Origin: Zea mays
Taxonomy: Eukaryota > Streptophyta > Magnoliopsida > Poales > Poaceae
Length of the DNA stretch: 64,000 bases
Direction of reading: 5' to 3'
Assembly (NCBI RefSeq): GCF_902167145.1
Contig: NC_050105.1
Coordinates: forward strand, 137,439,988-137,503,987
Of the stretch, positions 36,307 through 45,373 are shown piece by piece; position 1 is the stretch's first letter; each line of letters opens with the position of its first letter. A program made the translations under genes and the position numbers. The notes under the pieces are model-generated. The model made no database searches and was not told the DNA's origin. It was given only the letters and a program-made list of their open reading frames with translations.

Positions 36307-36450
36307 TGTAACGCCCCGAATTTTTGCAGTTGAATTTTTTCTTTCTTTACTCGCCAAAATTCGGGCGTTACCTTTTCTTTTTCTTTTTCCCCTCGCTAAA
36401 CCTTGACCTTTTTCAAAGTTTAGCGGGATTCGGTTTGGAATTCCCGTATG

Positions 36451-36458
36451 TATAAAAA
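36451..36458 (+). promoter_or_regulatory. TATA box of the G LTR
   Basis: TATAAAAA about 145 bp into the LTR; the copy in the 3' LTR is at 45518-45525. The transcript start is probably near 36480. Confidence 0.7.
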
Positions 36459-37694
36459 CCCTAAATACTTTATGTTGTTTGATGCACCATGCCGCCCTTG
36501 CATTTTTGGTTGTTTGAAAGTGCAATCGCATTCATCTAAAAGATCGGATTTCGAGAACAAGCGGAAAATCTTTTATCTTTCTTTCTCTCTCTTTCTCTCT
36601 CCCCTTTCTCTCTCTCTCCCGCGCCCTGGGCCGACCCCGGCCGGCCCAGCCGCCCCCTGGCGCCCCCCCCTTGGGCCCAATTGGCCCAAGCCGCCCCCCC
36701 CACCTCCCCTTTTTCCCCAAACCCTCTCCCTCTCCCTCTCATTTTCTCTCATTCTCTCCCTAGCGCTGCCCCTACCCCTGCCCTAAGCCGCCGCCGCCCC
36801 TGCCCCCTACCCTAGGCCGCCGCGCCGCCCCCTGCCGCCGGCCGCCCCTCGCCGTCGATCCCCGCCGGTGAGCCCCCTCCCCCTCCTCCCTCTCCTCCCT
36901 CCCCTCTTCTCTCCCCACCCCCGCGCGCCCCCTGGCCGCGCCGGCAGCCGCCCCAGCCCCGCCGTGGCCCCTGGCCGCCGCTGGCCGGCCCTCGGCCGCG
37001 CCCAGCCGGCCCCGGCCGCCGCTGGCCCGCCCCGGCCGCTCCCCTGGCCGCCCTGGCCCGGCCGCTGGCCGCCCCCAGCCGCGCCCCGCCCGGCCGCCAG
37101 CCGCCCCTAGCCCGCGCCCCGGCCGCCTGGCCCCCTGGCCGCGCCCCCCTGTCCCGGGCCGGTTCAGCCGGCCTCGGCCCCGGCTCAGCCGCCCCCGGCC
37201 CCAGCTCGGCCGCCTGCCCCCGGGCCGGTTCAACCGCCCCTAGGGCCGGTTCAACCGCCCCCCCCCTCTGTTTTTTTTATTTATTTTTTATTTTATTTTA
37301 TTTACTTTCTGTGATTATAATTACTGTATTTTAAGTAGGCTAATCACTGTTCATGCTATGGGAAAATAGGAAGTTTAATTTAAAATTCCGTTATGCTATT
37401 GATTCACGTAGTTAATTGTTTACCCTGTGCAATGTTGATCAACTAAAAGTGATTAGGTTTCCATTAGTATATATAAATATATATAACAGAATTATTTTGT
37501 TAAAAACCAATTGTGTCATTAGTGCATAAGATTTAACCCCCTGCGAGACCCTTTCCTGTTTCTTTCTAACCATAACAAATGCGATATCGAATGTCATACT
37601 TGATGCATATTCGCTTTATTTGTTATCTTGTATGGTGTACTGTTCTTTTGTATTAAATATGTGGATGGATGTATGTACGTTTGCGCTCGCATAG

Positions 37695-37763
37695 AGAACG
37701 ATCCGGTCGGAGAGCCCGAGGAATTCGCAGGAGAAGCCCCTGAGCAGCAGTCGGTTGGTGGAG
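37695..37763 (+). other. Candidate LTR leader exon A with a GC donor
   Basis: It is preceded by CGCTCGCATAG (acceptor-like) and ends GGTGGAG|GCAAGTG, the consensus of a GC-AG intron donor. One frame is acidic throughout (E-N-D-P-V-G-E-P-E-E...). The same donor occurs in LTR C (11989|11990) and LTR E (minus strand, 22532|22531). The copy in the 3' LTR is 46761-46829. Confidence 0.45.
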
Positions 37764-38740
37764 GCAAGTGTCCTTTGACCTATCTCTGTCCTATTCATTA
37801 TTTAATTCACCTCCCGCTTACACATTTATGCCTAAGGATTGACTAGCTTTTGTTATCCATGTCCTTGTTTACCTATCTGGGTTGGATTATTACTGTTTAG
37901 CTTTATGCTATTGCTCAACTCTAATCAATGAACATGATGTGGTTATCTATGATACGCTGTTTTCCCGTTCTTCTTTATGATCATACTTGTGGTTTTCAAG
38001 GGGACTCGAGCGGTTTCTCGAGTGCCTCTCCGTAAGGACCTGTTCTATGGATGACCGCCCGGGAAAACAGTGCAACCATGAGGGTGGAATGGGGTGCCCT
38101 TAGCTGAATAATTAGAGGATCCGGGATGTAGTTCACTTAGCCGTCGTGCCGTCAATGGGGCTCGGTGTATGCGGCTCGCTCTGCCAAGTTTGGGTTCGCC
38201 CCTTGGGGAGGAGTGCGGTGCATTTAGGAAACCTAACGGGTGGCTACAGTCCCGGGGAATCTTTGTAAAGGCTACGTAGTGAAACCCTGCCTATTCACCT
38301 TGGTAGTGTTTAAGGGTTTGATCGGCCCGAGGCAAGAGGGAATCACGGCTTGTGGGTAAAGTGCACAACCTCTGCAGAGTGTTATGAAACTGATATATCA
38401 GCCGTGCTCACGGTTATGAGCGGCCAAGGGAGCTCCAGTGATTAGTGGTACTTGATCAGAGACATTGTGGTACAGGTGGTTATGAGATTGATGGTTCTGG
38501 TTATGATTATGGTATTGGTAAGTGGTATTCTTTCCGTTTGGAAAGGGTACATCGGGTTAATAACTTGGGTTAATGCTAAAACTTGGCTTTCTACTAGTAA
38601 ATAATAATCTGACCAACTAAAAGCAACTGCTTGACTTATCCCCACATAAAGCTAGTCCACTACAGCCAAACAGGATACTTGCTGAGTATGTTGATGTGTA
38701 CTCACCCTTGCTCTACACACCAAACCCCCCCCCCCCCCAG

Positions 38741-38826
38741 GTTGTCAGCATTGCAACCACTGCTCAGGCGAAGATGAAGCTGTGGAAGGAGACTTCCAGG
38801 AGTTCCAAGACTACGACGAGTTCTAG
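38741..38826 (+). other. Candidate LTR leader exon B
   Basis: It follows a long C run ending CCAG, a strong acceptor. Joined in phase to exon A, its frame stays acidic (ending D-Y-D-E-F) and stops at the TAG at 38824, next to AG|GTGTGG, a donor-like site. The same acceptor type precedes the matching position in LTR E (minus strand, 21579). The copy in the 3' LTR is 47808-47893. No ATG is visible in exon A or in the frame that would feed it, so a translated product is uncertain. Confidence 0.4.
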
Positions 38827-39085
38827 GTGTGGGTTAGCGGCAACCCCCAGTCGGCTGCCTGTGAAGGCCGCGTTATCTACGTTTCTTTTCCGCACTTTGA
38901 TTTATTGTAAGAACTATATGGACGTCTCAGACGTATGATGTAATCGACTATTTCCCTTATTAATACTATTTTGAGCACTGTGTGATGATGTCCATGTTAT
39001 GTAACTGCTGTGTACGTGAATAACTGATCCTGGCACGTACATGGTTCGCATTCGGTTTGCCTTCTAAAACCGGGTGTGACATAAG

Positions 39086-39099
39086 TGGTATCAGAGCCG
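39086..39099 (+). promoter_or_regulatory. Primer-binding site of G (initiator tRNA-Met)
   Basis: TGGTATCAGAGCCG starts four bases after the LTR end, complementary in type to plant initiator tRNA-Met. Confidence 0.9.
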
Positions 39100-39342
39100 T
39101 GCTGACTGTAGGACCGCTAACCTAGAGTAGAATGGTCGTTCTAAGGACTATAGACCTCTGTCTCTGCCTTGACTTTGATATCTCTTCAAAAGTTGGTCCT
39201 ACTGACCAAACCTATGTTCTACTACATATTATACCTTGCTGAAAATTATGTTTTATTCTGATCCTTCATTTATTTATGATTCATTACTTGCTGGTCATAT
39301 TAATTCTATTCTCACCCCTTTTGCTTGCGATGTCTTTTGTAG

Positions 39343-40356
39343 ATGGCTCGACTTAGACACACTGCACGAAAGTCAGTCATCCCCTTCTTACCCTCCCGCC
39401 TTGCTGAGCGTCCGCTTCGCCGTCCCGTGGCCGGACAGTCCAGCCACTTGGAGAGACTACACCACCGCCTGCGTGAGGAGCAGGAGCGTCGACGACAGGA
39501 GCAGCAGAGCTCTTCCTTCTCGCTCCACCAGGAGATAGAGTCTGTGAGGAGCTGCTCCCCTGTGCTTCCCCTGGAGGCGCCCCCTGCACCACCACTGGGC
39601 GCCCCAGCTTCTGGAGTAGCTGCTGGAGGAGACCCAGACGACGGAGATGGCGACGACAGCTCGAGCCACGACACCGACTTCTCTGCTAACCTTGAGCCGG
39701 AAGGATGGGTTGCTCGACCCATCACTCGCGACGCTGCTCGCGGGTGTCACTTCCACGATGCGCTCGACACCCTGCTACGTCGGGCATTTGACCGACATAC
39801 TTGGTCCGTCGAGTATCGCTGTGTGGTCTACCAGCATAGTCGCGGGGTCTACCCGGATCGCTGGGAGGCAACTTGCTTGGTGCGCTGCCCGGAGAACAGT
39901 CTCCAGGGAGCGGAGGCCTGTTCAGAGCACTATTCTATCTCTGAACGGGACTCAGCTGAAGCAGCCATGCAAGATGCTGCACGGCGTGCGCTTTCGCACT
40001 ACTGCTCGGTTTTCGGTGGGGCAGCTGATGGTCTTGACCTGAAGTATTACCCCCGCCGTCCATCTGGCAGCACAGGAGGCGTGATTGTCTCACCTGTCGG
40101 TGAGGGCAATCCTAGGTTGAGCAGCACAGTCAACCTAGCCGCCGTGCTAAACACGGAGCTGGACCATGCATTAGATGAGCTGAGTAGGGCTCGTGCTGAG
40201 ATCGCCCAGCTGCGGGCTGAGCGCGCGGAACGTCGTTATCTGGATGGTGGTTCCCCCGCTCCCGTCGGGACTCAGCACCTGTACCGCTCACCTCGGCGTG
40301 GACACCAGTCTTATGGCAATCCCGACTGCAAGACCAAGATAACTCTAGAGCCATAG
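39343..40356 (+). CDS. Extra ORF upstream of gag in G: histone-H3-tail-like N-terminus, dsRBD-like middle, coiled coil
   Basis: It has 337 codons, starts at an ATG directly after TCTTTTGTAG (acceptor-like) and ends at TAG 40354. Residues 1-11 are M-A-R-L-R-H-T-A-R-K-S. Aligned without gaps to H3 (M-A-R-T-K-Q-T-A-R-K-S), R2, T6, A7, R8, K9 and S10 (numbered without Met) are identical and K4 is Arg. A basic stretch follows, then a Ser/Gln/acidic linker (about 55-130). Residues about 150-225 (V-E-Y-R-C-V-V-Y, then R-W-E-A-T-C-L-V, then a helix with S-A-E-A-A-M-Q-D-A-A-R-R-A-L) follow the beta-beta-beta-alpha pattern of a double-stranded-RNA-binding domain; this is my fold guess. Residues about 265-300 are heptad-like. 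It is in a different frame from gag-pol, with no stop or shift. Function unknown; silencing interference or chromatin targeting is inference. Confidence 0.75.
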   Translation: MARLRHTARKSVIPFLPSRLAERPLRRPVAGQSSHLERLHHRLREEQERRRQEQQSSSFSLHQEIESVRSCSPVLPLEAPPAPPLGAPASGVAAGGDPDDGDGDDSSSHDTDFSANLEPEGWVARPITRDAARGCHFHDALDTLLRRAFDRHTWSVEYRCVVYQHSRGVYPDRWEATCLVRCPENSLQGAEACSEHYSISERDSAEAAMQDAARRALSHYCSVFGGAADGLDLKYYPRRPSGSTGGVIVSPVGEGNPRLSSTVNLAAVLNTELDHALDELSRARAEIAQLRAERAERRYLDGGSPAPVGTQHLYRSPRRGHQSYGNPDCKTKITLEP

Positions 40357-40759
40357 ATCGTTAGAGTTGGATCTTGTAATTAATACGAAATATATACGTA
40401 GAAGCTTCAGTCTTAGCGTTAGTCTCGGTCTTAGTTAGTCTTAGTTAGACAGGGTAGTTTGCTATATCCTGTGCATTTATGTTTGTCATGATGAACTATG
40501 ATTGGTTTGGATCTTTGTAATGATTGTCACCAGAGTGTGGGTATCCCCTGCATTTTGGTTTACCTATTATGTTAATAAAGTTAGTTATATAGTTGGGAAA
40601 ACCTTTATTCTACTTTCCTCTTTTTCTGAGAAGCTGTGTGGCCTGTGTTGGAGATCAGTGAAGATGCTCATCTGTTCAGTGCTGTTGAGGAATTCTATTC
40701 TCTTTTCTTATGCTGCAAGATTTGCCAGATCAGTTCTGATGTGTGGTTGCGTTCTGCAG

Positions 40760-43700
40760 ATGTCAGAGAACAGGCGCAGAGGAGGAAGGCGTGCTCAGCA
40801 GGAGCAAGCCGGTCAGCAAGATGAGGCGCCCCAGCAGCAGCAGCTGCCGCCCCCGCCCCCGATGTCGATTGAGCAGATGTTTCTGATGCAGACTCAGGCA
40901 GTTCAAGCCATCGGTCAGACTCTGGCCGCCATTCAGCAGCAGCAGCAGCAGCAGGCTCCACCTCAGCCTCAGATGCCTCAGATGCCCAGAGACAAGCGTG
41001 CTGAATTCATGAGAGGTCATCCCCCAACGTTTGCTCATTCTTCTGACCCTATGGATGCTAAAGATTGGCTGCGCACTGTGGAGCGAGAGTTGCATACCGC
41101 TCAGTGCGATGACAGGGAGAAAGTTCTGTATGGTCCCCGTCTGTTGAGAGGAGCAGCCCAATCATGGTGGGAGTCTTACCTCGCCACCCATGCCAACCCC
41201 GACACCATCACCTGGGAAGAATTCAGAGGTAGCTTTCGTCAGTACCATGTGCCTGCAGGTCTGATGACAGTGAAGAAGGAGGAGTTCCTGGCCCTTAAGC
41301 AAGGGTCATCGTCTGTCAGTGAGTACCGGGACAAGTTTCTGCAATTGTCTCGCTACGCTCCCGAAGATGTCAACACCGACGCCAAGCGACAATACCGTTT
41401 TCTGAGAGGCTTGGTTGACCCTCTGCAGTATCAGCTGATGAATCACACCTTCCCAACATTCCAGCACCTGATTGACAGAGCAATCATGACAGAGAGAAAG
41501 CGCAAGGAGATGGAAGATCGTAAGCGCAAGATCAGTGGACCCCAGCCTGGAAGCAGCAGCCGTCCCCGTTTCTCAGGCAATCAACCTCAGCAGTTCAGGC
41601 AGAACCAGCGTCCACCTCAGCAGCATCAGCAGCGTCAGCAGTATCAGCAGTTCCAAAGGCAGTATCCTCAGCATCAGTACCAGAATCGTCAGAGCAATCA
41701 GTCAGGAGGAGGTCAGTTTCAGAGGCAGAATCAACAGACACCTCGTCTTCCTGCCCCAGCAAATCAGCAGAACAGTCAGGCAGCACCAGCTCAGGTTGGA
41801 AACAGGGCATGTTTCCACTGTGGAGAGCAAGGCCATTGGGTGATGCAATGTCCGAAGAAGGCAGCCCAGCAGCAGTCAGGCCCCAATGCCCCAGCAAAGC
41901 AGAATGTGTCTCAGCCTGGAGCAGGCAACCGCTCTCAGCAGCGCTATAATCATGGAAGACTGAACCACTTGGAGGCTGAAGCAGTTCAGGAGACCCCCGA
42001 CATGACAGTAGGTATGTTCCCAGTCGATTCCCATATTGCAGAAGTGTTATTTGATACTGGAGCAACACATTCTTTCATTACTGCATCATGGGTAGAAGCA
42101 CATAATCTTCCAATTACTACCATGTCAACCCCTATTCAAATTGACTCAGCTGGTGGTAGAATTCGAGCTGATAGCATTTGTTTAAATGTAAGTGTGGAAA
42201 TAAGGGGGATAGCGTTTCCCGCCAACCTTATAGTAATGGGTACTCAGGGAATAGATGTCATCCTAGGGATGAATTGGTTAGATAAGTATCAGGCAGTTAT
42301 CAGTTGTGATAAAAGGACAATCAAGTTGGTGTCCCCACTAGGAGAGGAAGTGGTGACCGAGTTAGTCCCGCCTGAGCCAAAGAAAGGAAGTTGTTATCAG
42401 ATGGCTGTCGATAGCAGTGAAGCAGACCCAATTGAGAGTATCAAGGTTGTGTCTGAATTCCCAGATGTGTTTCCAAAGGATTTACCGGGTATGCCACCAG
42501 AGCGGAAAGTTGAATTTGCTATAGAGCTTCTTCCTGGAACCGCCCCTATCTCTAAGAGAGCTTACAGAATATCTGGACCAGAGTTGGTTGAGCTTAAGAA
42601 GCAGATTGATGAGCTGTCAGAGAAAGGTTACATCCGGCCAAGCACCTCGCCTTGGGCCGCCCCTGTCTTGTTTGTGGAGAAGAAAGATGGCACCAAGAGG
42701 ATGTGTATCGATTATCGAGCTTTGAATGAAGTCACGATCAAGAACAAGTATCCTTTGCCCAGAATAGAAGATCTGTTCGACCAGTTGAGAGGAGCCAGTG
42801 TGTTCTCCAAGATCGATCTGAGGTCAGGTTATCATCAGCTCAGGATCCGACCTTCGGACATTCCGAAGACGGCATTCATTACCAAGTACGGTTTATATGA
42901 GTTCACAGTGATGTCTTTTGGTTTGACCAATGCACCAGCGTTCTTTATGAACTTGATGAACAGTGTATTCATGGATTATCTTGATAAGTTCGTGGTGGTA
43001 TTCATTGATGACATTCTGGTTTATTCTCAAAGTGAAGAAGAGCATGCAGATCATTTGAGGATGGTATTGCAGAGATTGCGAGAGCACCAGTTGTATGCAA
43101 AGTTGAGCAAGTGTGAGTTCTGGATCAGTGAAGTCCTGTTCTTGGGTCACATAATCAACAAAGAAGGATTGGCTGTGGATCCGAAGAAAGTGGCAGACAT
43201 TCTAAACTGGAAAGCGCCAACAGATGCTAGAGGAATCAAGAGCTTCATTGGAATGGCCGGATATTATCGGCGATTCATTGAAGGGTTTTCGAAGATTGCG
43301 AAACCAATGACAGCGTTGCTAGGCAACAAGGTTGAGTTCAAGTGGACCCAGAAATGCCAAGAGGCCTTTGAAGCGCTGAAAGAGAAGTTGACAACAGCGC
43401 CTGTCCTAGTCTTGCCTGATGTGCACAAGCCCTTCTCTGTGTATTGTGATGCTTGTTACACAGGTTTGGGATGCGTGTTGATGCAAGAGGGAAGAGTTGT
43501 GGCTTACTCGTCCCGACAGCTGAAGGTTCATGAGAAGAACTACCCAATCCATGATCTAGAGTTGGCAGCAGTGGTTCACGCACTGAAGACATGGAGGCAC
43601 TATCTGTATGGACAGAAATGCGATGTTTACACAGACCACAAGAGTCTGAAGTACATATTCACTCAGTCGGAGTTGAACATGAGGCAACGAAGATGGTTAG

Positions 43701-45337
43701 AGTTGATCAAAGATTATGAGTTGGAGATCCATTACCATCCAGGAAAAGCGAACGTAGTGGCAGATGCTTTGAGCAGAAAGAGTCAAGTCAATCTGATGGT
43801 CGCTCGTCCGATGCCTTATGAGTTGGCCAAGGAGTTTGACAGGTTGAGTCTCGGATTTCTGAACAATTCGCGAGGAGTCACAGTTGAATTGGAACCTACC
43901 TTGGAGCGCGAAATCAAAGAAGCGCAGAAAAATGATGAGAAGATCAGTGAGATTCGGCGATTGATTCTAGATGGCAGAGGCAAAGACTTTCGAGAAGATG
44001 CAGAAGGTGTGGTATGGTTCAAAGACCGCTTGTGTGTTCCCAATGTCCAGTCTATTCGGGAGTTGATTCTCAAGGAAGCTCATGAGACAGCTTATTCGAT
44101 TCACCCTGGCAGTGAGAAGATGTATCAGGATCTGAAGAAGAAATTCTGGTGGTACGGAATGAAAAGAGAAATCGCAGAGCATGTGGCTATGTGCGATAGT
44201 TGTCGAAGAATTAAGGCAGAACACCAGAGACCAGCTGGATTGTTGCAACCGTTGCAGATCCCTCAGTGGAAATGGGATGAAATTGGCATGGATTTCATAG
44301 TCGGATTGCCTCGCACTCGAGCCGGCTACGATTCCATTTGGGTAGTAGTGGACCGTTTGACCAAGTCAGCCCACTTCATACCTGTCAAGACCAACTACAA
44401 CAGTGCAGTATTGGCAGAATTGTATATGTCTCGGATCGTTTGTCTTCATGGTGTGCCAAAGAAGATAGTGTCAGACAGAGGAACGCAGTTCACCTCTCAT
44501 TTCTGGCAGCAGTTGCATGAAGCCTTGGGCACGCATCTGAATTTCAGTTCAGCTTATCACCCGCAGACAGATGGTCGGACTGAAAGAACCAATCAAATTC
44601 TTGAAGATATGTTGAGAGCCTGTGCGTTGCAAGATCAGTCCGGATGGGACAAGCGATTGCCTTATGCAGAGTTTTCCTATAACAACAGTTACCAGGCCAG
44701 TTTGAAGATGTCACCGTTTCAAGCGCTGTATGGAAGGAGTTGCAGAACTCCGTTGCAATGGGATCAGCCTGGAGAGAAGCAGGTGTTTGGGCCAGATATT
44801 TTGCTTGAAGCCGAAGAGAACATCAAGATGGTTCGAGAGAATCTGAAGATAGCGCAATCGAGGCAGCGAAGCTATGCAGACACAAGAAGAAGAGAGCTGA
44901 GTTTTGAAGTCGGAGACTTTGTCTATCTGAAAGTGTCACCGATCAGAGGAGTCAGAAGATTCGGAGTCAAAGGCAAGCTAGCACCCCGCTACATTGGTCC
45001 GTATCAAATTCTCTCAAAGCGTGGAGAAGTGGCTTATCAGCTCAGCCTGCCAGAGAATTTGTCTGCTGTGCATGATGTCTTTCATGTGTCTCAGTTGAAG
45101 AAGTGTTTGCGTGTGCCAGAAGAGCAGTTGCCAGTGGAAGGTCTTGAAGTCCAGGAGGACTTGACCTATATTGAGAAGCCAGCTCAGATCCTTGAGGTTG
45201 CAGATAGAGTCACCCGAAGGAAGACCATTAGAATGTGCAAAGTCAGATGGAATCACCACTCTGAGGAAGAAGCAACCTGGGAGCGTGAAGATGATCTAGT
45301 GGCTAAGTACCCAGAGCTCTTTGCTAGCCAGCCCTGA
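40760..45337 (+). CDS. gag-pol: Gag-Pol polyprotein of chromovirus G, intact, with chromodomain
   Basis: Single open frame of 1525 aa. I chose the ATG at 40760 (M-S-E-N-R-R-R-G-G) because the open sequence further upstream is hydrophobic and unlike Gag; the ATG follows TTCTGCAG directly. Order: Gag core (W-W-E-S-Y near 136), Gln-rich linker, CCHC knuckle (351-364), protease D-T-G (432), RT F-I-D-D (D750, D751), RNase H (D897 in Y-C-D-A-C, where D-A-S is usual), integrase HHCC then D1178, D1239 and E1275 (D-x35-E), a GPY-like G-P-Y motif, and a C-terminal chromodomain (about 1476-1520, with V-R-W and W-E-R-E-D-D-L). Pol order and chromodomain place it in the Tekay/Del chromoviruses. All catalytic residues are present and no stop is found, so it may be competent. 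Confidence 0.93.
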   Translation: MSENRRRGGRRAQQEQAGQQDEAPQQQQLPPPPPMSIEQMFLMQTQAVQAIGQTLAAIQQQQQQQAPPQPQMPQMPRDKRAEFMRGHPPTFAHSSDPMDAKDWLRTVERELHTAQCDDREKVLYGPRLLRGAAQSWWESYLATHANPDTITWEEFRGSFRQYHVPAGLMTVKKEEFLALKQGSSSVSEYRDKFLQLSRYAPEDVNTDAKRQYRFLRGLVDPLQYQLMNHTFPTFQHLIDRAIMTERKRKEMEDRKRKISGPQPGSSSRPRFSGNQPQQFRQNQRPPQQHQQRQQYQQFQRQYPQHQYQNRQSNQSGGGQFQRQNQQTPRLPAPANQQNSQAAPAQVGNRACFHCGEQGHWVMQCPKKAAQQQSGPNAPAKQNVSQPGAGNRSQQRYNHGRLNHLEAEAVQETPDMTVGMFPVDSHIAEVLFDTGATHSFITASWVEAHNLPITTMSTPIQIDSAGGRIRADSICLNVSVEIRGIAFPANLIVMGTQGIDVILGMNWLDKYQAVISCDKRTIKLVSPLGEEVVTELVPPEPKKGSCYQMAVDSSEADPIESIKVVSEFPDVFPKDLPGMPPERKVEFAIELLPGTAPISKRAYRISGPELVELKKQIDELSEKGYIRPSTSPWAAPVLFVEKKDGTKRMCIDYRALNEVTIKNKYPLPRIEDLFDQLRGASVFSKIDLRSGYHQLRIRPSDIPKTAFITKYGLYEFTVMSFGLTNAPAFFMNLMNSVFMDYLDKFVVVFIDDILVYSQSEEEHADHLRMVLQRLREHQLYAKLSKCEFWISEVLFLGHIINKEGLAVDPKKVADILNWKAPTDARGIKSFIGMAGYYRRFIEGFSKIAKPMTALLGNKVEFKWTQKCQEAFEALKEKLTTAPVLVLPDVHKPFSVYCDACYTGLGCVLMQEGRVVAYSSRQLKVHEKNYPIHDLELAAVVHALKTWRHYLYGQKCDVYTDHKSLKYIFTQSELNMRQRRWLELIKDYELEIHYHPGKANVVADALSRKSQVNLMVARPMPYELAKEFDRLSLGFLNNSRGVTVELEPTLEREIKEAQKNDEKISEIRRLILDGRGKDFREDAEGVVWFKDRLCVPNVQSIRELILKEAHETAYSIHPGSEKMYQDLKKKFWWYGMKREIAEHVAMCDSCRRIKAEHQRPAGLLQPLQIPQWKWDEIGMDFIVGLPRTRAGYDSIWVVVDRLTKSAHFIPVKTNYNSAVLAELYMSRIVCLHGVPKKIVSDRGTQFTSHFWQQLHEALGTHLNFSSAYHPQTDGRTERTNQILEDMLRACALQDQSGWDKRLPYAEFSYNNSYQASLKMSPFQALYGRSCRTPLQWDQPGEKQVFGPDILLEAEENIKMVRENLKIAQSRQRSYADTRRRELSFEVGDFVYLKVSPIRGVRRFGVKGKLAPRYIGPYQILSKRGEVAYQLSLPENLSAVHDVFHVSQLKKCLRVPEEQLPVEGLEVQEDLTYIEKPAQILEVADRVTRRKTIRMCKVRWNHHSEEEATWEREDDLVAKYPELFASQP

Positions 45338-45358
45338 ATCTCGAGGGCGAGATTCTTT

Positions 45359-45370
45359 TAAGGGGGATAG
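45359..45370 (+). promoter_or_regulatory. Polypurine tract of G
   Basis: TAAGGGGGATAG lies three bases before the 3' LTR. The same tract, in reverse, is beside the 3' LTR of E. Confidence 0.85.
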
Positions 45371-45373
45371 GTT

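Larger units (their letters stand above)
36307..39081 (+). mobile_element. 5' LTR of chromovirus G (Tekay type)
   Basis: The LTR is 2775 bp, from TGTAACGCCCCGAA to GGGTGTGACA, and is practically identical to 45374-48148; I see a T/C change near 36769 and C-run length changes. It has TATAAAAA at 36451-36458. A CT-rich then very GC-rich leader (36590-37270) contains a donor-like CCG|GTGAGC at 36868. Candidate exons at 37695-37763 and from 38741 are described separately. Long frames on either strand in 36530-37240 are GC-bias shadows. Confidence 0.95.

Noticed and set aside
36530..37240. Long Gly/Arg/Pro-rich and Pro-rich frames on both strands
   Set aside because: They come from the extreme GC bias of the G LTR leader and recur unchanged in the 3' LTR.
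40502..40759. Extending gag-pol of G upstream to 40502
   Set aside because: The added 86 codons are hydrophobic and Phe/Cys-rich, unlike any Gag N-terminus; the ATG at 40760 starts the basic Gag sequence.
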